A stretch of 64,000 nt of DNA from Morinoia aosen. Taxonomy: Eukaryota > Arthropoda > Malacostraca > Amphipoda > Talitridae. Of the stretch, positions 1-10,771 are shown piece by piece. Under the pieces are notes generated by a model. It saw only the letters and a program-made list of their open reading frames with translations, searched no databases and had not been told where the DNA came from. The position numbers and the translations under genes were made by a program. How positions within the stretch are numbered: position 1 is the first letter of the stretch; the number at the start of each line of letters is the position of its first letter. The stretch lies in NCBI GenBank assembly GCA_030386875.1, contig CM059573.1, positions 28,065,891-28,129,890 on the forward strand. Direction: 5' to 3'.

Positions 1-1067
1 TATTACTAGTAACTATGTAGAGGACTATTACATCAATGGTGTAAGAATACTTCTAATTGATATTATTTTTTTCAGATCTCCTAAAGAAGAGGACATCCCT
101 CCCATGCTTCTATTTCTTGCGGCTCCTCGCTTCTGAAAGGATGAAAATATCAGGGTCTGGAGCTGTGGAGAGCAAGGCTTGAATGCGCACTAACCTTATG
201 GCCTTTTTTTTGGATTATGGGCCCCCAGACTGTAGCATGAGCAGCATGAAGATTAATTCAAGTGATGATTTTGTTACCCACATTTCAAGTGAAAGACAAA
301 TAATCAAAGAACCCTATACAGAGTATTGTTGTGTTGGTCGACAGATTGGTTTCAGGAAGAACTTAAAAATACTGTAGAAACTCAGTTAATGGGCACTTCA
401 GCCGAAATTGATAACGATATCGTTCATGTAAGTAGTGGATCCAAGCATCAAAATTGTCTCGCCTGCACCAAGCCTTCCCCGGCAGCAGATACATGTACTG
501 ATGTCATGGGCAGTGGGGGATTTTGTAAGTGTAAAAGGAGTAAGAAAGATAAGAGCATTTTAATTTAGTACGGTAGAGTTATTTCATGAAAATTTTTTTC
601 ATGTTGAGAGCTCATTAGCATGAAAAAGGAGTGCTGGAAATGATAATTACATTACCAAACTTGCTGTGAACTTGTGCTTGATGAACTGAATGGCCTTGCG
701 GGTGAAGAACAAATGAAGTTCATGTCAAAACTTGATAAACTCTGTTCTAAGAATTGACAAGTGTTAGATGTCATTTACTGGCCTCTTTAATAATAATCCT
801 GAACTTATCTATAAATTGCTTCCCTGCCTGACTGTGAAATTGTTCCTTTCTTTTATCTCAATGTATGATAGGATCAATTAAGTTATACCTTATGTGGTAA
901 AATAGCATATCTAGGGTCAGTACAATGCTATTCTATAATATGTTACGGGCCATCCTATTATTTTTGCTCCTCTTTGACTTATTTTTCCACTCCAAATACT
1001 TCACCCTTAACCTTCATCTGACTTCATAAATCTCCCGATTTTCTGTTTCTCTATCACGAGAAAAAAC
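1..1067. other. Unassigned AT-rich DNA
   Basis: No coding sequence can be supported. Two short overlapping open frames between 183 and 568 lie in different frames. A T-rich tract ending in CAG at about 74-76 could be a splice acceptor, but no domain is recognisable downstream. The remainder is AT-rich with scattered stops in all frames. Confidence 0.4.
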
Positions 1068-1425
1068 TATTGTATCTAAGGGAAGTAACACTTCCAGGAG
1101 AAGAATGGTAGGGCACGAGCTTATTAAAATAGTGTTTCTGGTTTTGTTTTAGTGATCATGTTTTTTCGGCTCATTGCCATCTTTTTCTTCAGCACCTACT
1201 ACTACTACTACTACTACTACCTTCTTGCATGTTTATTTTATTTGAATTTTCTTCCCAACTTCCTGTTTAAATACGCATGGTATCCTGTGTGGCAAGACAC
1301 TCGTTTTACCACACAAGGATGGCCTGTGTGAGACACACATTGTGCTTAGATTTCCGGTGTACGTGTCCGTACTCGATGGTCTCTTCACTATTCCTCTCTT
1401 GATCACGTCGTTGTCGTGACTAAGA
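1068..1425 (+). repeat. Degenerate copy of the U repeat family, with (CTA)n
   Basis: This stretch is a diverged relative of the better copies at 1468, 28520 and 31486. It has the same order of landmarks: TTGTATCTA, GGGCACGAGCT, TTTTTTCGGCTC, then CTTCAGCACCTACTAC. A (CTA)n microsatellite has expanded at 1194-1224, within the CACCTACTACT landmark. No coding capacity is evident. Confidence 0.5.
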
Positions 1426-1467
1426 TGTTCTAAAATAACCTAAATAATTATAATAGTAACTAGTAAT

Positions 1468-1835
1468 TATTCCCCTCAGGGGGATACAATTATTGTATCT
1501 ATGGGAACTAGCGCTCCCAGGGGGGACAATGTGAGGGCCCGAGCTGAGAGTTAGGTAGGCCTTCTTTTTTGTTGAAATAAAATGTTCTTTTGGTATGTTA
1601 AGGACCACCTTTTTTCGGTTCACTGCTGTCCTTTTCTTCAACACCTACTACTTTCTTCTTCAACTTTGATCTTTTTTCATGACCTTCTTTCACAACTTAC
1701 TGTTTCTATGCCTTTCTGCGTAGATTCCGCGTTTCCTTAACTCCATACTAAATGGTACGTTCCTCCTTCCTCTCTTTGGATCGCATTTGTTGCTGGGTAG
1801 GGAGGCTAAAATTAACGACTAATCTAATCTATTAT
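1468..1835 (+). repeat. U repeat family, copy A
   Basis: This ~360-bp interspersed repeat is shared with 28520-28880 and, 5'-truncated, with 31486-31800. Landmarks are a GC-rich imperfect hairpin at the start (CCCCTCAGGGGG and CTCCCAGGGGGG flanking TTGTATCTATGGGAA), GAGCT..TTAGGTAGGC, CACTGCTGTCCT, CACCTACTACTTTCTTCTTC, CCATACTAAATGG, and a tail ending CTAATCTAATCT. The varying 5' ends and shared 3' tail suggest a retroposed SINE or a LINE 3' end. No RNA polymerase III boxes were recognised, so the class is unresolved. Confidence 0.65.
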
Positions 1836-2459
1836 AATTATCCGCCGTTACTATGCGCACGTAATCATCTGTAAGAACACATATGCATAAATTTTTCAAT
1901 ACGCTGTTTAGTTGTAATCTAATTTAATCTAAGGTGAACAAAGAAACTATTCAATTCAACTTGTGAGGATGCGAACTATAGCTATGCACCATATATGCAT
2001 GATGGTAGGGCAAACGAGTAAATGGATGAAACTATTTCAGTTAGTGGCAGATTTATAACTAGATACGAGTGTGGACAAAACTGTTTATTTGGTAACATTG
2101 GTTTACGTTGTTATTAAAAATCGGATTTTTATACTTGTTGAAACTCTGCACATGGATTTTGCGACAATGCGTGATTGTGAATTCAGGTTATGGATGTTCC
2201 TAACCTTAACACGTAATCTAGTTTGCAGTAATACATTTCCTAAATCTTGTTGATGTAGATCTTAAGTTAGCCTTCTTAAGTCAAATAATCATTTGTCAAT
2301 GTTTTATTTAACGATGAAAAGCTGGAATAAAATACATGACGTTATTGAAACAATTTATTTTGTTGATTGACCTAATACATTCATTCCAACAAGTAATATC
2401 AGAAAATAATGAGGAACTATTATTTCTCAGATATTTCTAACACTTATAGGATGCATTTC
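1836..2459. other. Unassigned AT-rich DNA
   Basis: No coding, RNA or repeat feature is supported. A 60-codon frame at 2071-2253 has no recognisable domain and is probably fortuitous. Confidence 0.4.
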
Positions 2460-4054
2460 CACAGTAGTGTTAGTGCATGGAGTCCCAACACTTTATCCAG
2501 CAAGCTTACAGCTCCTCCGCTTGTGAAGTAGTTCTTCAGCTGGTCTCTGATGGCTGTAGCTGCCACAGCCGATCGACCGCCTCAACACAACGAACCGAAT
2601 GATGTCCAGTGTTTTCCCACCAACTGCGGGTTGTGCACGATTCAGTGATAATGTCCTTTTTTCAAGAGCAAGCGGGTTGATGTAACGGAAGTCTTTATGA
2701 TCATTTAGGTAATAATAAAGAGCGCAAGTTGCTAGAGTGGTAGACTGGATTCTCTTGACTGTGATGTTTGTATCAGTACGGAAAACTCTGAACGTACTTG
2801 ACAGTAAGCCGAATGCGTTTGCCTCTGTTTTTCGTGCTCTTGAAAGACCAGCTGAAAACTCTTTGGGCGTGAGAAAGGTTAGTACAAGGATAATGCTTTA
2901 TGAAACGAGTTGGCAATGGGAACGCATCATCTGCCGCTATGACATGTGGAGAAAGGAAGTTAGTCCCAAGAAGTTCACGAGTATGGGGCATGTTCAAGCA
3001 GTTAGAATCGAATAATTTCCTCAAGGATGAGTTATTGAACACTCCTGCGTCATGATACTCGATCAATTGTAGCGAGGTATCAGAGGGTAATTCCGAGTCG
3101 ATCAAAAGCAGGGAAGCATTTCTGGAACTTGGTGTCTTGCTTGCAGATTACCGAGCCAACTTTGCCCAGTATGTCTTATATCTTCCGCAAAGAATAAGAA
3201 AACTTTTGCATAATTCTTGTGTAATAACACGTATAAATGACGAACACAAAATTATATATCGGAGAAAGCATTATATTATTCTCAACGAAGGCGGTGGAGA
3301 AGACTTATCTTGAATCTATTTTTTCAACGTTTCATGCCCTAAGCTCATTTTCAACAAGGAAAACTTGCACAATTTTAACAGATAACAATAGACAAACATG
3401 CAAAACATGAATGGAGAAACCTTGACAGTTTAATGACTTCAATCCCTCCCCATTCGCTCTATCTGAGGGTTGCTGAGGACACCTGCAAAAGTCATCAAAC
3501 TGGTAACATTCTTGGATCCCCTTTTCATTCTTGTATTAAAGAGCATTGCTCAACTCAGCCATATAACCAAGCTATTTTCAGCGGTAAATTCTAAATTTTA
3601 CACTCCAATTAAATAAAATCATTTATGATCCGTTTAAAAGAAACGTTCAAAAATAATCATTTTCTCCGTAGGAACAATCTCACTTAACTGCAATCGTTTA
3701 CACCAGCAAGCAGATCTTCTCTCAATCGATTCGGATTGTTAGCTCTATTTCGCCATGGTTTTACCCAACATCCGCTTTTAGGTTTCGCTTTTTTTGTACT
3801 TTCATAAAAAGTTGCGGTCACAAAAGTTCCTTCGACAGCAAATTTCTAGAGCTCACACACATTCGCACGTCCTGCTCATCCATATCGCGTACGTCTTCGG
3901 TTTGTTTACATTCGATGAACGTCGGACGCTCATCACAGAGCTTAGTCAGAGCCACACACAGTCGTAATGTGGCCTGACTTGCTTAACGGCCGTTTGACAT
4001 GACGAGTGTCCGTCATTCATTTGACGAACGAAAAATTGTAGTGTGGCCCCGGCA
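2460..4054 (-). pseudogene. Decayed PIF/Harbinger (HARBI1-like) transposase and element end
   Basis: Fragments of a HARBI1-type DDE nuclease lie in the right order on the minus strand. An N-terminal piece around 3880-3690 contains the W-V-K-P-W..R arrangement seen before the DNA-binding region. A central piece at 3105-2773 carries the stretch before the third catalytic block, including VIAADDAFPL and a nearby YP. A C-terminal piece at about 2560-2480 has AIRDQLKNYF. Frames change repeatedly and the catalytic Asp/Glu blocks are not all present, so it is dead. The right end, TGTGGCCCCGGCA (reading into the BEL element) followed by TAA at 4055-4057, fits Harbinger's 3-bp TWA targets. No matching left terminus was found. 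It interrupts the BEL/Pao pol gene after the RNase H region. Confidence 0.65.
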
Positions 4055-5243
4055 TAAGTGACCCTTAGGCCACTTATCTCTACTTTCTCTGATCCAAGAA
4101 GGACCTTCTAACCATAACAATTTATTCTCTAGAAATTGAGATACCTTAACACCCCGCGTCAGCATGTCTGCAACGTTAAACATCGTGGGCACGTACTCGT
4201 AACTAAAGGCAGCCAAGGCCTTACACTCAAGCTGCTTACGCATGGCTTCTATGTCTTTTATCCTGTTGTTTACAAATATATTTTTGCGAGGAGGTGTACC
4301 GCTCAAGAGCCAAGCTAGGGTGAGCTGTGAATCAGTAAGAATAGTCACAATCATCCCCCACTTTATAAGGAAAATTAACATCACACAGAAGAGATACAAG
4401 ACACTGATAGGCAAGAAACACTGCCAAAAGTTCGAGGGAAGGAAGAGTTCGCTGGCGAGAAGGCGAAACTTTAACTTTAGAGAAAAGTAATGCTCTGCGA
4501 TCCTCTTGAACGCCATAGATACAGGTACCAAAGGCACTAGCATCACAGAATACAACAAGTTGGGTAGTTTTCGTCTCAGCCAAAGTCATCCTAGGAAACT
4601 CGTAATCCCTCAATTCCGAAAATTCCAGACAATATTTCTGCCATTCATTACATAAGTCTTCCGGAACATTCTGATCACAACCTAGCCTCAAGGGCGTCAA
4701 TTTTCTCAAAATAAGCTTACCTCGCACAGAAAAGGGCAACAAAATTCCCAAGGGGTCGTAAATGGACGCTACTTCAGAAAGAATTTTTCTTCGTGTTTTA
4801 CAAGAAGAGTCCAACCTTTTTACAGACAGAGAAAGAAGATCAGTAGAAGAGTTATAGTCGTACCCTAGCACTCTGGAGTGCACTTCGACACTACATAGAG
4901 CAGGGTCAATTTGGGAAAGAAGTTCAGAATTATTGGACTTCCATTTGCGCAACGGAAATCCACTCTCCTCAAATGCACTATTGGCGCTTCGAAATGGTCT
5001 AAGCGCTAGTTCAGGACTCTCAGTCTTAAATACTAAATTATCGACGTACAGCTTATTCGCCATAACGTCTCTAACTGTCAAATCAGTAATAGTTTGAGCG
5101 TGCAATTTGAGCAGATAGTTAAGAATATGAGGCGATGCAACAAACCCGAACAACAGAGTTGTGTAACGGTAAGACAAAAATTTGCCATCCTTGAAAAGGA
5201 TGAAGCTAAACTGGTTGCGGTCAAAATCACAAGAAAGTTTCAC
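4055..5243 (-). pseudogene. pol: BEL/Pao reverse transcriptase (C-terminal part) and RNase H
   Basis: The RT half is open from 5243 to 4332 and shows the BEL/Pao palm with the YVDN-type catalytic motif (KLYVDNLVF) plus a following thumb and connector. A second frame (4558-4055) carries RNase H-like and post-RNase H sequence (DMLTRG, WLEGPSWI). The two overlap in different frames, so at least one frameshift separates them. The family normally continues into an integrase; here it stops at the Harbinger insertion. Role by family: copying retrotransposon RNA to DNA in virus-like particles. Confidence 0.75.
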
Positions 5244-5246
5244 CTG

Positions 5247-6155
5247 CTAGAAAGCTCTAAAAATGTCAGAAAGAACCACTACGGTATTTGCACGGAAATA
5301 GACCAAAAGTCCTAACAAATTATTCATCAGATTAGGACCCACATAAGAGGCTTCGTTCAGACTGGGTAAACCACCGACCTTTAAAGAGCAAATAAACACA
5401 GGACGAATTTTAGAAGTTTCTACATGTGTACGTATTACAGGCCTATGCGGGATCCATTTGTGATCTCGCACATCTATCCTTTTGACGGAAATGGGCTCAA
5501 TGATGCCCAATTCAAGCTGCTCAAGGAATACGTCATTATAGGCATTTTCAATCCCCTTTGGGGCATTATCAGTCGCTACTTTACGAGCAAGATATCTTGC
5601 TAATACGAAATTGTTAGGCACTCTAGCCAAAAGTTGGCGATTCCAGGGCAACTGGACAGAATATTTACCTTCTTCATGTTTAACACTATCTATGAAATCT
5701 TCCAATTCCTTATCATTCTCTTCCTCCTTCGAGTGTATACCAATAAGCTCAAGGTCAAGCAGCTGATCAAGTCCAGTCTGAACTACGCACTGCTCAGAAA
5801 CGTCTAATAATGATGTACATACCTTAGGAGTTTCAAAGAAACTATTTAAAATATAACGGTAACGATTTTCGTTCAACTTACATTTGGCAACTTTCCTTTT
5901 AGTTTTCGTTTTAGTTTCATTGTCAGAAGACAGAGAAGGTTTACATAATTTAACATTGATATTTTTTTCAACGGAAGTTTTTAGATCATTAGTTAGCTTC
6001 TTAGTTTTAGAATCAACAAAAGAAGATAAAGAGGAGTTGTAACATTTTACCTCCCCAAAGGGTAGAAACCCGTTAGAAATGCGCATGGCTTTATAGCCAT
6101 TTACGTGCTGTAACTCCAGAACTTTAAAAGATTGAAGAACATCTACACCCAACAT
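5247..6155 (-). pseudogene. pol: BEL/Pao pol: protease C-terminus to RT N-terminus
   Basis: This 302-codon open frame begins near the end of the aspartic protease domain (LGVDVLQSF), runs through a charged Lys/Glu-rich linker, and enters the RT fingers (HRPVIRTHVETSKIRPVF). The next frame on the minus strand continues the RT palm from 5243, so a small indel separates fingers and palm. The Met at 6155 is only the first in frame and not a real start, since pol is normally made as one polyprotein with gag. Confidence 0.7.
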
Positions 6156-6218
6156 TCCGCGAATTTGGATGCGATCATTTAGAACTTCCGGATAGGAAGT
6201 CGACAGAGGAAGTTTAGT

Positions 6219-6527
6219 TTATAAAATTTCGAGTTTAGCCTTCAAATCTCTCATACCCGTTTGGAGGTTTAAATTTCTCATAGCGAAAACATCAAGCTCA
6301 TGCTTCTCACTGTCCGGAAGCACGAGTTTAATGCTGATTTGCTTACCAATTAAAGGAACAGAAGCACCCACTGTGTTAATAGTTAGCTCCTGCAAGTCTA
6401 CATCAGAATAGTCGGAACACACTGTCTCCAAATCAATAAGCGACGACTGACTGCCGCTATCAATTAGAAAATTAACACGCTTAGTTACCCCACCAAACTT
6501 GGTGGTAAGAGCAACAAGAGGGCACAT
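6219..6527 (-). pseudogene. pro: BEL/Pao retropepsin-like aspartic protease fragment
   Basis: The fragment contains the active-site motif FLIDSGSQSSL, the BEL/Pao version of the D-S/T-G triad, within a ~100-residue open frame. It follows the zinc-knuckle gag region and precedes the RT frame, as expected. The frame stops at 6219 and pol resumes in a different frame at 6155, indicating a small indel. Confidence 0.7.
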
Positions 6528-6548
6528 CCTTAGACGTGCCTTTAACCG

Positions 6549-7233
6549 TCATGAGGAGGTTGCAACAAAGGTACTGGATTCAATAAATTTAGGACACAAA
6601 GGGCTAACATGATTGTTAGCTTTACACAAGGAGCACAAGAACGGGAGACCCTTAACTTTGGAGGGACACGCACTAGACAAATGCTTACTACTTAAACAGG
6701 TAGAACATAATTTTAATTCACCAGCCCGTTTCACACGCTTTTCGTGCGAATTAAACCGCCTGCATGCAAACGAAGCGTGGTTAGCCTGGTTACAGAAGCG
6801 ACATACCTTAACATCGGGCGACTTATTAGGTTTAGGTAAATATGGCGTTTTGTCCCTCACCTCAGCCCGAGTCACCAGTTCTGTTTCCTTATTACGGAAT
6901 ACATGAGACGGTTTGGATTTACTTTTGGTTTCGAGAAGAGAAAGCACTTTATGAGCATTCTCAAACATCTCCAATGAAAATAAACTCGCTTTAAAATAGC
7001 GAAGGAGTTCCAATAGGAAAAATTCAGGAAGTTTAGTCTTAATTACCGCAGAAAACAGTAGGTTACCCGACTTCTCATTAGAGAAATCCAAGCCCAAATT
7101 GGAAAGCTCAAGAAGGCGAAATTTAACCCTAGGGAGGAAAGAATTTATTTCAGATAGACTCTGTACAATGGGACAGCTCAGGATCTCATCAAGAGCTAAT
7201 GAGATTAATTTATCAGCGTTAGGAAAATCTTGC
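6549..7233 (-). pseudogene. gag: BEL/Pao gag C-terminal region with zinc knuckles
   Basis: Reading leftward from the TTAA insertion site, the frame encodes the gag central region and then clustered Cys/His motifs: CRFCNQANHASFAC, CSTCLSSKHLSSAC and CSLCKANNHVSPLC. These nucleic-acid-binding knuckles are typical of BEL/Pao gag before the protease. The upstream gag sequence lies beyond the TTAA element (8714-8756) and the Polinton (from 22839). Confidence 0.75.
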
Positions 7234-7237
7234 TTAA

Positions 7238-8709
7238 GGGAACCTTTTCCAACAACTGAAACTTTTTTCTATTGGACTTACGTCTATGAAAATTTGCAGA
7301 CTACTAGATCTCCACATTTGTAACAACTTTTGTTTAATAAGAAAAATTTTTCCTCAGAGCTTAGAAAATTTTTTATTGAAAAAAAAACAAAAACAAATTA
7401 TATATATACATACATTATTCATAATTACTTTGAAATTTACAAAGCTAGAGCAATGCGGTTTGTTGCATTTGAAAGTCAAATGTGTGCTCTATCTAACTTA
7501 TGAGGGGATTTTTTTATTTATTTCATTCAGAATTTATGTGATTTTTTTTGTAAGGGTCAGGGCAAAAGTTATATTTTTAGGGTAAAAAGTCCACGGAAAG
7601 CTTAACAGAAAAAATTTTGAAAATCCCCTCATAAAATATATAGAGCATTTATATCACTTTCAAATGCAACAAACCGCATTTCTCTAGCTTTGTAAACGTC
7701 GGAGTAATTATGACAAACGTCTTGAAAACTTACTTTTTTTAAAAGACCTATTTAAAAAAAAAGGTTCTCCTCATACAGTTTTTGAGCTACAGTGATGATT
7801 TTAGTATCATTGGATGCAGAAAAACAAGGGCTTTACAATGGAATGAGAAGTTTTTCAAAATTCATTCTTGTTTCAAAGTTATAACGTCATAAATTTGAAT
7901 TTTCTCAAGAATATTTTGAGTTTTTTGTTTTTTCAATTTTTTTAATTTTTATATTGGAAATTTGAGGAAAAGCATTCAAGTTTTTGGAATGTCCACGGTA
8001 TTCGGCATCCAATGATACCAAAATCATTACTGTAGCTCAAAAACTATCAGAGAAAAAGCATTTAGAACCCCCCCCCCAAAATGTCGTTTTCAATGATTTC
8101 CCATTTTCTTTTCAAGAAAATCGCATTTTGTCATAAATGATGAATGATTCTAGATTGCATTTCCTATCAGTATACCAAATTTCGTTGCTATAAATTCAAT
8201 ATTAAAAAAAATATTCGGATGGGGGATGCTTACCCTGAGGAATATGAATGATGAAATATATAAAAAATAAAATAAAATAAAATTGAAAATTTGAGAATTT
8301 TTTTTTTGAATGTCCACGTTATTCTGCATCCAATGATACCAAAATCATTACTGTAGCTCAAAAACTGTAGGAGGAGAAGCATTTAGAAAACCCCCCATAA
8401 AATGTCGTTTTCTATGATTTCCCATTTTCTTTTCAAGAAAATCGCATTTTGTCATTGATGATAAATGATTCTAAATTGCATTTCCTATCAGTATAGCAAA
8501 TTTCATTGCTCTAGGTTCAAAAATGAAAAAAAAGGTCCGTAAGGGGGATGCCCTTCCCCCCCCCCGGGTGGGACGTTAGCTCTGGGATACGTTCCTGATA
8601 TTTTTACAGACATTCGGGGACATATCTCAAACTCATTTAAAGCAATAAAAAAAATCGGAAGAATCGACTTTTGGACTGCAGCTAAGGGGAACATGCCAAA
8701 ATGGTTCCC
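7238..8709. mobile_element. Non-autonomous TTAA-target element (piggyBac-like MITE)
   Basis: The 1472-bp insert is flanked by TTAA at 7234-7237 and 8710-8713 and has short inverted termini GGGAACC(A)TTTT / AAAATGGTTCCC. Setting aside the insert and one TTAA leaves the BEL gag frame continuous, which confirms the boundaries. The interior is AT-rich and non-coding, with an inverted repeat (about 7415-7515 against 7615-7720) and a direct duplication. TTAA targets are characteristic of piggyBac. No transposase is present, so the family assignment rests only on target and termini. Confidence 0.75.
7987..8560. repeat. ~320-bp tandem duplication inside the TTAA element
   Basis: Two diverged direct copies start at about 7987 and 8308. 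Both contain GTCCACG..ATTC.GCATCC, AATGATACCAAAATCATTAC, TGTAGCTCAAAAACT, AAAATGTCGTTTTC and TTTCCTATCAGTATA. The opposite-strand version of the same core (TTTTGAGCTACAGTGATGATTTTAGTATCATTGG region) occurs at about 7780-7830, giving a fold-back architecture. Confidence 0.7.
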
Positions 8710-8713
8710 TTAA

Positions 8714-8756
8714 GCAATACCCAAGCAGATAGAAAACTAGTTTCTTCGTTAGGAAG
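8714..8756 (-). pseudogene. gag: BEL/Pao gag sliver between two insertions
   Basis: These 43 bp of gag sit between the TTAA element and the Polinton. On the minus strand they encode a short stretch including NEETSFLSAWVLL, which fits directly after the gag piece ending at 22839. This shows that both elements landed about 40 bp apart in the same gene. Confidence 0.7.
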
Positions 8757-8762
8757 TCCCTC
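8757..8762. repeat. Polinton target-site duplication (left)
   Basis: TCCCTC immediately precedes the left terminal repeat and recurs exactly after the right terminal repeat at 22833-22838. A 6-bp duplication is the usual Polinton signature. Confidence 0.93.
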
Positions 8763-9056
8763 AGTAGTAAGGGGAAAGAGCTTGCCAGCCCAATTTAGGA
8801 TTTTTGGAGGATTTCAGCAATTAAAATACGACCTTGAAAAGCCACAAAGCCTCATCCATGATTTTTGGAGGGTTACAGCAATTAAAGAACGATCTTGTGA
8901 AGCCTCAAAAATCCATGATTTTACGAATTAACCTGAGGAGTAAGAAAAATATTCTTATTTTGCACAATTATTTCAATACTTAAAATTTTACGATCAAGAA
9001 AAAATGATTTGCTACTGAAATTTTTAAAGAAGTATATAATTTCAATAAAACGTTTA
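8763..9056. repeat. Polinton left terminal inverted repeat
   Basis: This matches the reverse complement of 22539-22832 over 294 bp with 8 mismatches by hand count (about 97% identity) and no length difference. It contains two ~60-bp subrepeats (TTTTGGAGG..CAGCAATTAAA..CGA.CTTG..AAGCC). The degenerate second Polinton at 60330 has only one such unit. The terminal AG is conserved among Polintons. Confidence 0.93.
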
Positions 9057-9266
9057 GGTATCCCCTCAAAATCTTCTCGTTTTCTTCACAACTATAGAAA
9101 ATTTATTAGAAGAAACTAATGTATACAAATATAGGATGGGAATCTTTCGCTGAATATTTAGGTCTAAAAGATTATCAAGGGTATAATGAGTGTATGCTTT
9201 TAAGCATGTCAAATAATCTTTAAAATATAGTTATGAATTCTTATCAAGTTTCACGTTTGTGCCGTA
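9057..9266. other. AT-rich subterminal spacer of the Polinton
   Basis: No open frame or recognisable motif was found between the left terminal repeat and the tandem array. Confidence 0.5.
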
Positions 9267-9575
9267 CATCATAACGCAATCTCCTTTCTGATTTTAAAAC
9301 ATGATGCAACCTTCTTAAATACTTTCCGGTTGTAAAACATGATGCAATCTTCTTAAATACTTTCCGGTTGTAAAACATGATGCAATCTTCTTAGATACTT
9401 TCCAGCTGTAAAACATGATGCAATCTCCTTTCTAATTGTGAAACATGATGCAATCTTCTTGAAAACTTTTCGATTGTAAAACAGGATGCAATCCCCTTTA
9501 AATACTTTCCGGTTGTACAACATGATGCAATCTTCCTAAATACTTTCCGGTTGCAAAACATGATGCAAGATTTAA
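9267..9575. repeat. Subterminal ~38-bp tandem array in the Polinton
   Basis: About eight direct units share the core CATGATGCAATCTTCTTAAA followed by TACTTTCCGGTTGTAAAA. Unit lengths vary from ~30 to 39 bp. The array sits just inside the left terminal repeat and upstream of the polymerase gene, with no counterpart at the right end. A role as replication enhancer, protein-binding cluster or promoter element is possible, but the sequence does not decide between them. Confidence 0.85.
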
Positions 9576-9716
9576 CACCCCCAATTGCTCGTCATGATGA
9601 AATTTTTGTGATAAGGAGCAAAAATTTCCGGGTTCACTTCAGATGCTTTCTCACCTGAGTACTTAAAGGAGGTGCTACTACTGAACTCACGCTTTTCAAA
9701 TTAGTTGAACTTTTAT

Positions 9717-9729
9717 TGTATTAAAAATG
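9717..9729 (+). promoter_or_regulatory. Start-abutting A-rich box of the polymerase gene
   Basis: TGTATTAAAAATG: the T/A-rich box runs directly into the proposed ATG at 9727, as for most other genes of the element. Confidence 0.55.
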
Positions 9730-10771
9730 GTATATGATAAATCATCAGATGTATATAGATTATATAACAATGAAAAAACACGACAACATAAAAACTCGAA
9801 AATACACACAAAGAAAGTATTGACTTCATTTGATCCTGAAAAAAATGAAATACCCTCAGATAAGAATCTTATAAAATGAACAAGCCATTCAATGTATTCT
9901 GTAACATCTGTAATGTATCTATTAAAAACTTTAACAAACATGAGAAGACACTGACACATGTGAAAAACATTAATAATATTTTAATATCTAATAAATTCTT
10001 CACTCTACATAAAAACTCGAAAATACACACAAAGAAAGTATTGACTTCATCTGATCCTGAAAAAAATAAAATACCCTCAGATAAGAATCTTATAAAAATG
10101 AATAAACCATTCAATGTATTCTGTAATATCTGCAATGTATCTATTAAAAACTTTAACAAACATGAGAAGACACTGACACATATGAAAACACTAATAATAT
10201 GTTAAAATCTAATAAATTCTTCACTCTACGTAAAAATAAGGTGAAAAAATATTGTGACATATGTAAAAAACACCTGACAAATATCTATAGTCATAGAAAA
10301 TCATTGAAACATTTCCGGAATGTGTATGGATGTAAATTTAGAAAAGTTACTAGAGCAATAAATGGAATGAGCTCACAGTATGATTACGGAGATATTTCAA
10401 TCAAGGATTATGAGGTATTTCTCAGAAACTTCACACCTGAAATTGAAAAAGTAATAAAAAATCAAGCATTTGACAATCTCAAGTTACAGCTTAATTTAAA
10501 AGTGCAATTTTATAAATTAAAATTAGAAAATGAAAAGCTAAGCTGCCAAGCTTGGTTCAACTCTGGCAAATTTGTGACAGCATCAAAAGGATACATAGAA
10601 ATTGCAAATTTACACAAAGAGGTTGTTAATAAAATCGATGACTTCACAAGAAATTCATCTGGTTGGATAGTTGAACAATTATTAGAGTTCAGTTTGAAAA
10701 TCGTTGAATACAAACCGATTACAGGGTCAAGCTATATTGAATTACCTGAGAAGTTTCGAAATCCCAATTAA
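9727..10771 (+). pseudogene. N-terminal zinc-finger region of the Polinton DNA polymerase B gene, broken
   Basis: The ATG at 9727 follows the element's start box. The region encodes repeated C2H2/JAZ-like fingers (CNICNVSIKNFNKHEKTLTH, about 9900-9960 and 10120-10182; CDICKKHLTNIYSHRKSLKH, about 10255-10312). A Lys-rich spacer and a ~150-residue helical segment follow, ending in an LPEKF motif. The frame shifts near 9873-9877 and again near 10185-10190, and an in-frame TAA lies at 10769-10771. The same frame continues to the polymerase core, so this is most simply the amino-terminal part of one large PolB gene. Long Cys/His-bearing N-terminal extensions are common in Polinton polymerases. The fingers may bind the element's DNA ends. 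Confidence 0.7.
9791..10231 (+). repeat. 221-bp tandem duplication within the zinc-finger coding region
   Basis: Copy 1 (9791-10011) and copy 2 (10012-10231) are nearly identical. Each contains AAAACTCGAAAATACACAC, the finger coding segment and the AATAAATTCTTCACTCTAC tail. The duplication added one finger plus its linker. The two copies now differ by single-base indels that shift the frame. Confidence 0.85.

Noticed and set aside
9267-9575. CRISPR-like array
   Set aside because: Units are contiguous and diverged with no unique spacers, and the context is a eukaryotic Polinton.
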